Assembly: GCF_002858935.1 (NCBI RefSeq)
Contig: NZ_PJRT01000020.1
Location: 124,001 to 188,000 of the forward strand
Source of the DNA: Pantoea endophytica
Lineage (GTDB): Bacteria; Pseudomonadota; Gammaproteobacteria; Enterobacterales; Enterobacteriaceae
Direction of reading: 5' to 3'
Length of the DNA: 64,000 bases
The notes below the pieces were generated by a model. It did not search any database. It was not told the DNA's origin and saw nothing but the letters and a program-made list of their open reading frames with translations. A program made the translations under genes and the position numbers. Below are positions 61,655-64,000 of the stretch, piece by piece (the stretch's first letter is position 1; each line of letters begins with the position of its first letter).

Positions 61655-64000
61655 TAAAGACTTGCGCCTGCAGGTTGTTCTTAACGCGATAGACAAACTG
61701 ACCCGCCCCTTCCGTTCTGCCAAGGCCAGCACCCGCGAGCTGGCCGATTCCCTGCGCACCGCGCGCGCCAGCCTTAAGGACTTAGACGCGCAGGCCGCGC
61801 GCATCGACGGCTTTCGCAAAACCCGCTCGCAGCTGGCCGCCACGGCCACCAACCTCAAAACGGCACGCGCGGAGGCGGCGAAGCTGGCGATGCAGTTCAG
61901 CGAGACTAACCGGCCCACCGCCGCGCAGGCGAGGGTGCTGGAGCAGGCGAAAAACCGCGTGCGCGAGCTGCAGCAGAGCTACAACGGCCTGATTGGTTCG
62001 GTTCAGCGGCAGCGCGCCGCCCTGACTGAATCCGGCATTGATACCAAAAAACTCAGCCAGGCGCAGCGCGATCTAAAAAGTCGTGCGGATGAGGCGCGCG
62101 CGGCGATTGACCGGCAACAGAAGTCGCTGAAGCGGCTCGGCGAACAGCAGGCCAAAATCAACGCGCTGCGGGAGCGCCACGCCCGCTCGCTTGAGGTGCG
62201 CGATAAAATTGCCGGTGCCGGTGCGGCGACCACCGTGGCCGGGCTGGCGATGGGCGCGCCGGTGCTGGCCGCCGTAAAGTCCTCGGCGGGCATGGAAGAC
62301 GCCATGAAGGGCGTGGCGAAGCAGGTGAACGGCCTGCGCGACAACGACGGCAACCGGACGGCGCAGTTCTACGACATGCAGGCCGCCATCAAGGCCGCCA
62401 GCGAGCAGCTGCCGATGGACAACGGCGCGATTGACTACGCCGCGCTGGTTGAGGGCGGCGCGCGCATGGGCGTCACCAACCAGAACGACTCCTACGAGGA
62501 CCAGAAGCGCGACCTGCTGGCGTTTGCCACCACAGCGGCGAAAGCGTCCACCGCGTTTGAGCTGCCCGCCGGTGAGCTGGCCGAGGGGCTGGGTAAGATT
62601 GCGCAGCTCTACAAAATCCCCACGCGCAACATCGAGCAGCTGGGCGACGCGCTGAACTACCTGGACGACAACGCGATGTCCAAAGGCTCGGACATTATCG
62701 ACGTGCTGCAGCGCATGGGCGGCGTGGCGGACAGGCTGGACTACCGCAAGGCCGCCGCGCTCGGCTCCACGTTCCTGAGCCTCGGCGCAACGTCGGAAAC
62801 CGCCGCCAGCGCGGCAAACGCCATGGTGCGCGAACTCTCCGTCGCCACCATGCAGGGCAAGACCTTTATGGGCGGCATGGCGCTGCTGAAGCTGGATCCG
62901 AAAGCCATCGAAAAGCAGATGACCACGGACGCCATGGGCACCATCCAGCGCGTGCTGGAGAAGGTGAACAATCTTCCCGCCGACAAGCGCCTGACCGCCA
63001 TGACCATGGTGTTCGGCAAGGAGTTCGGCAAGGACGCAGCGAAGCTCGCCAACAACATGCCGGAGCTTAAGCGCCAGCTGCAGCTGACGCAGGGCAACGC
63101 GGCCAGCGGCTCCATGCAGAAAGAATCCGACATCAACAAGGACTCGCTGTCCGCGCAGTGGCTGCTGGTGAAAACCGGCGCGGCCAACACGCTGAGCAGC
63201 CTCGGCGACACGCTGCGCACGCCGCTGATGGAAATCATGGACGCGGTGAAGCGCGTCACCGGCACCATGCGCCGCTGGGTGGAGTCCAACCCGGAGCTGG
63301 TCGGCAGGCTGATGAAAATCGCCGCCGTGGTGGCAACGGTAACGCTGGCGCTCGGCACGCTCGCCGTGGGCATGGCCGCCGTGCTCGGGCCGATCCTGAT
63401 GCTGCGCTTCGGGTTAAGCATGCTCGGCCTGAAAGGGCTGGCGAAGCTCTCGCCGCTGCTGGGCGGGCTGGGCAAGGCGTTTGCAAAACTGGCGCCCGGT
63501 CTGACGTCATCCGGCGACGGCATCAAAAAGCTGTTCTCACTGTTCAGCGGCGGCGAGGCCGGGGAGTCGGTGAACTGGCTGGAGAAAATCCGCGACGCGC
63601 TGGCGTCCCTGCGCGGCGGTGACGATGAGGACGAGGGCGGCGGCATCCTTAACGCCTTCCGTGAGGGTGCGCTGGAGAAAATCAAAGAGAAGGCGCAGGA
63701 CGCCGGGCAGACGCTGGTTGCGTCCTTCCGTAACCCGATGGCCGGTGTGCGGGCGCTGGGCGCGCAGGTGCGCGGTCTGGCCGGTGCCGCCCTTGCGCCG
63801 CTGGCTGTGTCGGTGCGCGGTGCCGGTGGTGCGCTGATGTGGCTGGTGAAGTCGCCGCTGGCGCTGCTGCGCACGGTGCTGACCGGCGTAATCTGGGCGC
63901 TCGGTGCGCTGCTGAGTCCCGTCGGGCTGGCCGTCGCCGCACTTGCGGGTGTGGCGCTGGTTATCTGGAAATACTGGGCACCCATTAAAGCGTATTTAGG
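61647..64000 (+). CDS. T: Tail tape measure protein (P2 GpT), C-terminus beyond window
   Basis: Begins at ATG 61647, overlapping the E' stop, and reads MSDKDLRLQVVLNAIDKLTR, then PFRSAKASTRELADSLR; the frame stays open to the right edge (784 codons; P2 T is 815). The N-terminal 180 residues are coiled coil; later parts are Ala/Gly-rich with hydrophobic segments (VVATVTLALGTLAVGMAAVLG region) expected to reach the cell membrane on injection. It sets tail length. The end lies past the window. Confidence 0.93.
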   Translation, partial: MSDKDLRLQVVLNAIDKLTRPFRSAKASTRELADSLRTARASLKDLDAQAARIDGFRKTRSQLAATATNLKTARAEAAKLAMQFSETNRPTAAQARVLEQAKNRVRELQQSYNGLIGSVQRQRAALTESGIDTKKLSQAQRDLKSRADEARAAIDRQQKSLKRLGEQQAKINALRERHARSLEVRDKIAGAGAATTVAGLAMGAPVLAAVKSSAGMEDAMKGVAKQVNGLRDNDGNRTAQFYDMQAAIKAASEQLPMDNGAIDYAALVEGGARMGVTNQNDSYEDQKRDLLAFATTAAKASTAFELPAGELAEGLGKIAQLYKIPTRNIEQLGDALNYLDDNAMSKGSDIIDVLQRMGGVADRLDYRKAAALGSTFLSLGATSETAASAANAMVRELSVATMQGKTFMGGMALLKLDPKAIEKQMTTDAMGTIQRVLEKVNNLPADKRLTAMTMVFGKEFGKDAAKLANNMPELKRQLQLTQGNAASGSMQKESDINKDSLSAQWLLVKTGAANTLSSLGDTLRTPLMEIMDAVKRVTGTMRRWVESNPELVGRLMKIAAVVATVTLALGTLAVGMAAVLGPILMLRFGLSMLGLKGLAKLSPLLGGLGKAFAKLAPGLTSSGDGIKKLFSLFSGGEAGESVNWLEKIRDALASLRGGDDEDEGGGILNAFREGALEKIKEKAQDAGQTLVASFRNPMAGVRALGAQVRGLAGAALAPLAVSVRGAGGALMWLVKSPLALLRTVLTGVIWALGALLSPVGLAVAALAGVALVIWKYWAPIKAYL

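Larger units (their letters stand above)
32292..64000. mobile_element. P2/186-type prophage (left end and most of genome; right end beyond window)
   Basis: Gene order int-cI-cox-cII-fil-dam-A-(cargo)-Q-P-O-N-M-L-X-holin-K-lysB-lysC-R-S-(cargo)-V-W-J-I-H-tfa-FI-FII-E-T follows P2, with a 186-type repressor/CII switch and an SOS-controlled DinI-like gene as in 186. All structural genes seen are open and near family length, so the phage may be inducible. U, D, ogr and the right attachment site with an intact tRNA-Ile2(CAU) gene are expected to the right of the window. Confidence 0.92.

Noticed and set aside
62741-63985. 414-codon leftward ORF opposite T
   Set aside because: Ser/Ala-rich shadow of the GC-rich tape measure gene.

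Overview
The window is chromosomal DNA from an enterobacterium. The ygjR, ygjP, rlmG, fadH cluster is the E. coli fadH neighbourhood, here with a ClC transporter gene inserted. Gene content (idnDOT, ddlA, an EvgAS-like phosphorelay, a LapBCE-type type I exporter) best suits Erwiniaceae such as Pantoea or Erwinia; the genus is an inference.

Host part (1-28,850). ygjR (partial), ClC exchanger, ygjP, rlmG and fadH come first. Then an EvgA/EvgS-like pair (6.5-10.9 kb), divergent from an RcsB-like regulator; an L-idonate operon idnD-idnO-idnT with a CRP-like site; a YfiH-family protein; an e(P4)-type lipoprotein phosphatase; a SulP anion transporter; a GGDEF diguanylate cyclase; ddlA; a three-gene type I secretion operon with a terminator-like hairpin just before its first gene; and an mgtC/sapB-family gene with two small upstream ORFs.

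Integration zone (28,850-32,430). Two direct copies of the 3' end of tRNA-Ile2(CAU), each with the tRNA terminator, lie about 3.3 kb apart. Between them are an inactivated P2-type integrase, an unknown gene, decayed sequence and a GT17-type glycosyltransferase: the remains of an older element in the same tRNA site. An intact tRNA-Ile2 gene is expected beyond the right edge.

Prophage (32,292 to past 64,000). This is a P2/186-type myovirus prophage: int, a 186-type cI/cox/cII switch, fil, small early genes, dam, replication gene A, an SOS-box-controlled DinI-like operon, a cargo zone, Q and P leftward, O-N-M-L-X, lysis genes, R-S, a second cargo gene, V-W-J-I, tail fibre and chaperone, FI-FII, E/E' with a slippery frameshift site, and the start of tape measure gene T. 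Three TGT-N12-ACA sites mark Ogr-type late promoters.

Cargo. Both P2 accessory loci are occupied. Between A and Q (the P2 tin/old position) lie a small HEPN-like gene, a 481-residue HEPN-like gene, and a two-gene unit encoding a ParB-like/OLD-type ATPase fusion plus a separate TOPRIM-like protein, a split-OLD arrangement resembling PARIS in plan. Two cos-like sequences and a decayed copy of the Q 3' end separate these modules, suggesting stepwise stacking by recombination at cos/Q. Between S and V (the P2 Z/fun position) is an FRG-domain gene. Anti-phage function for these genes is inference from position and motifs.
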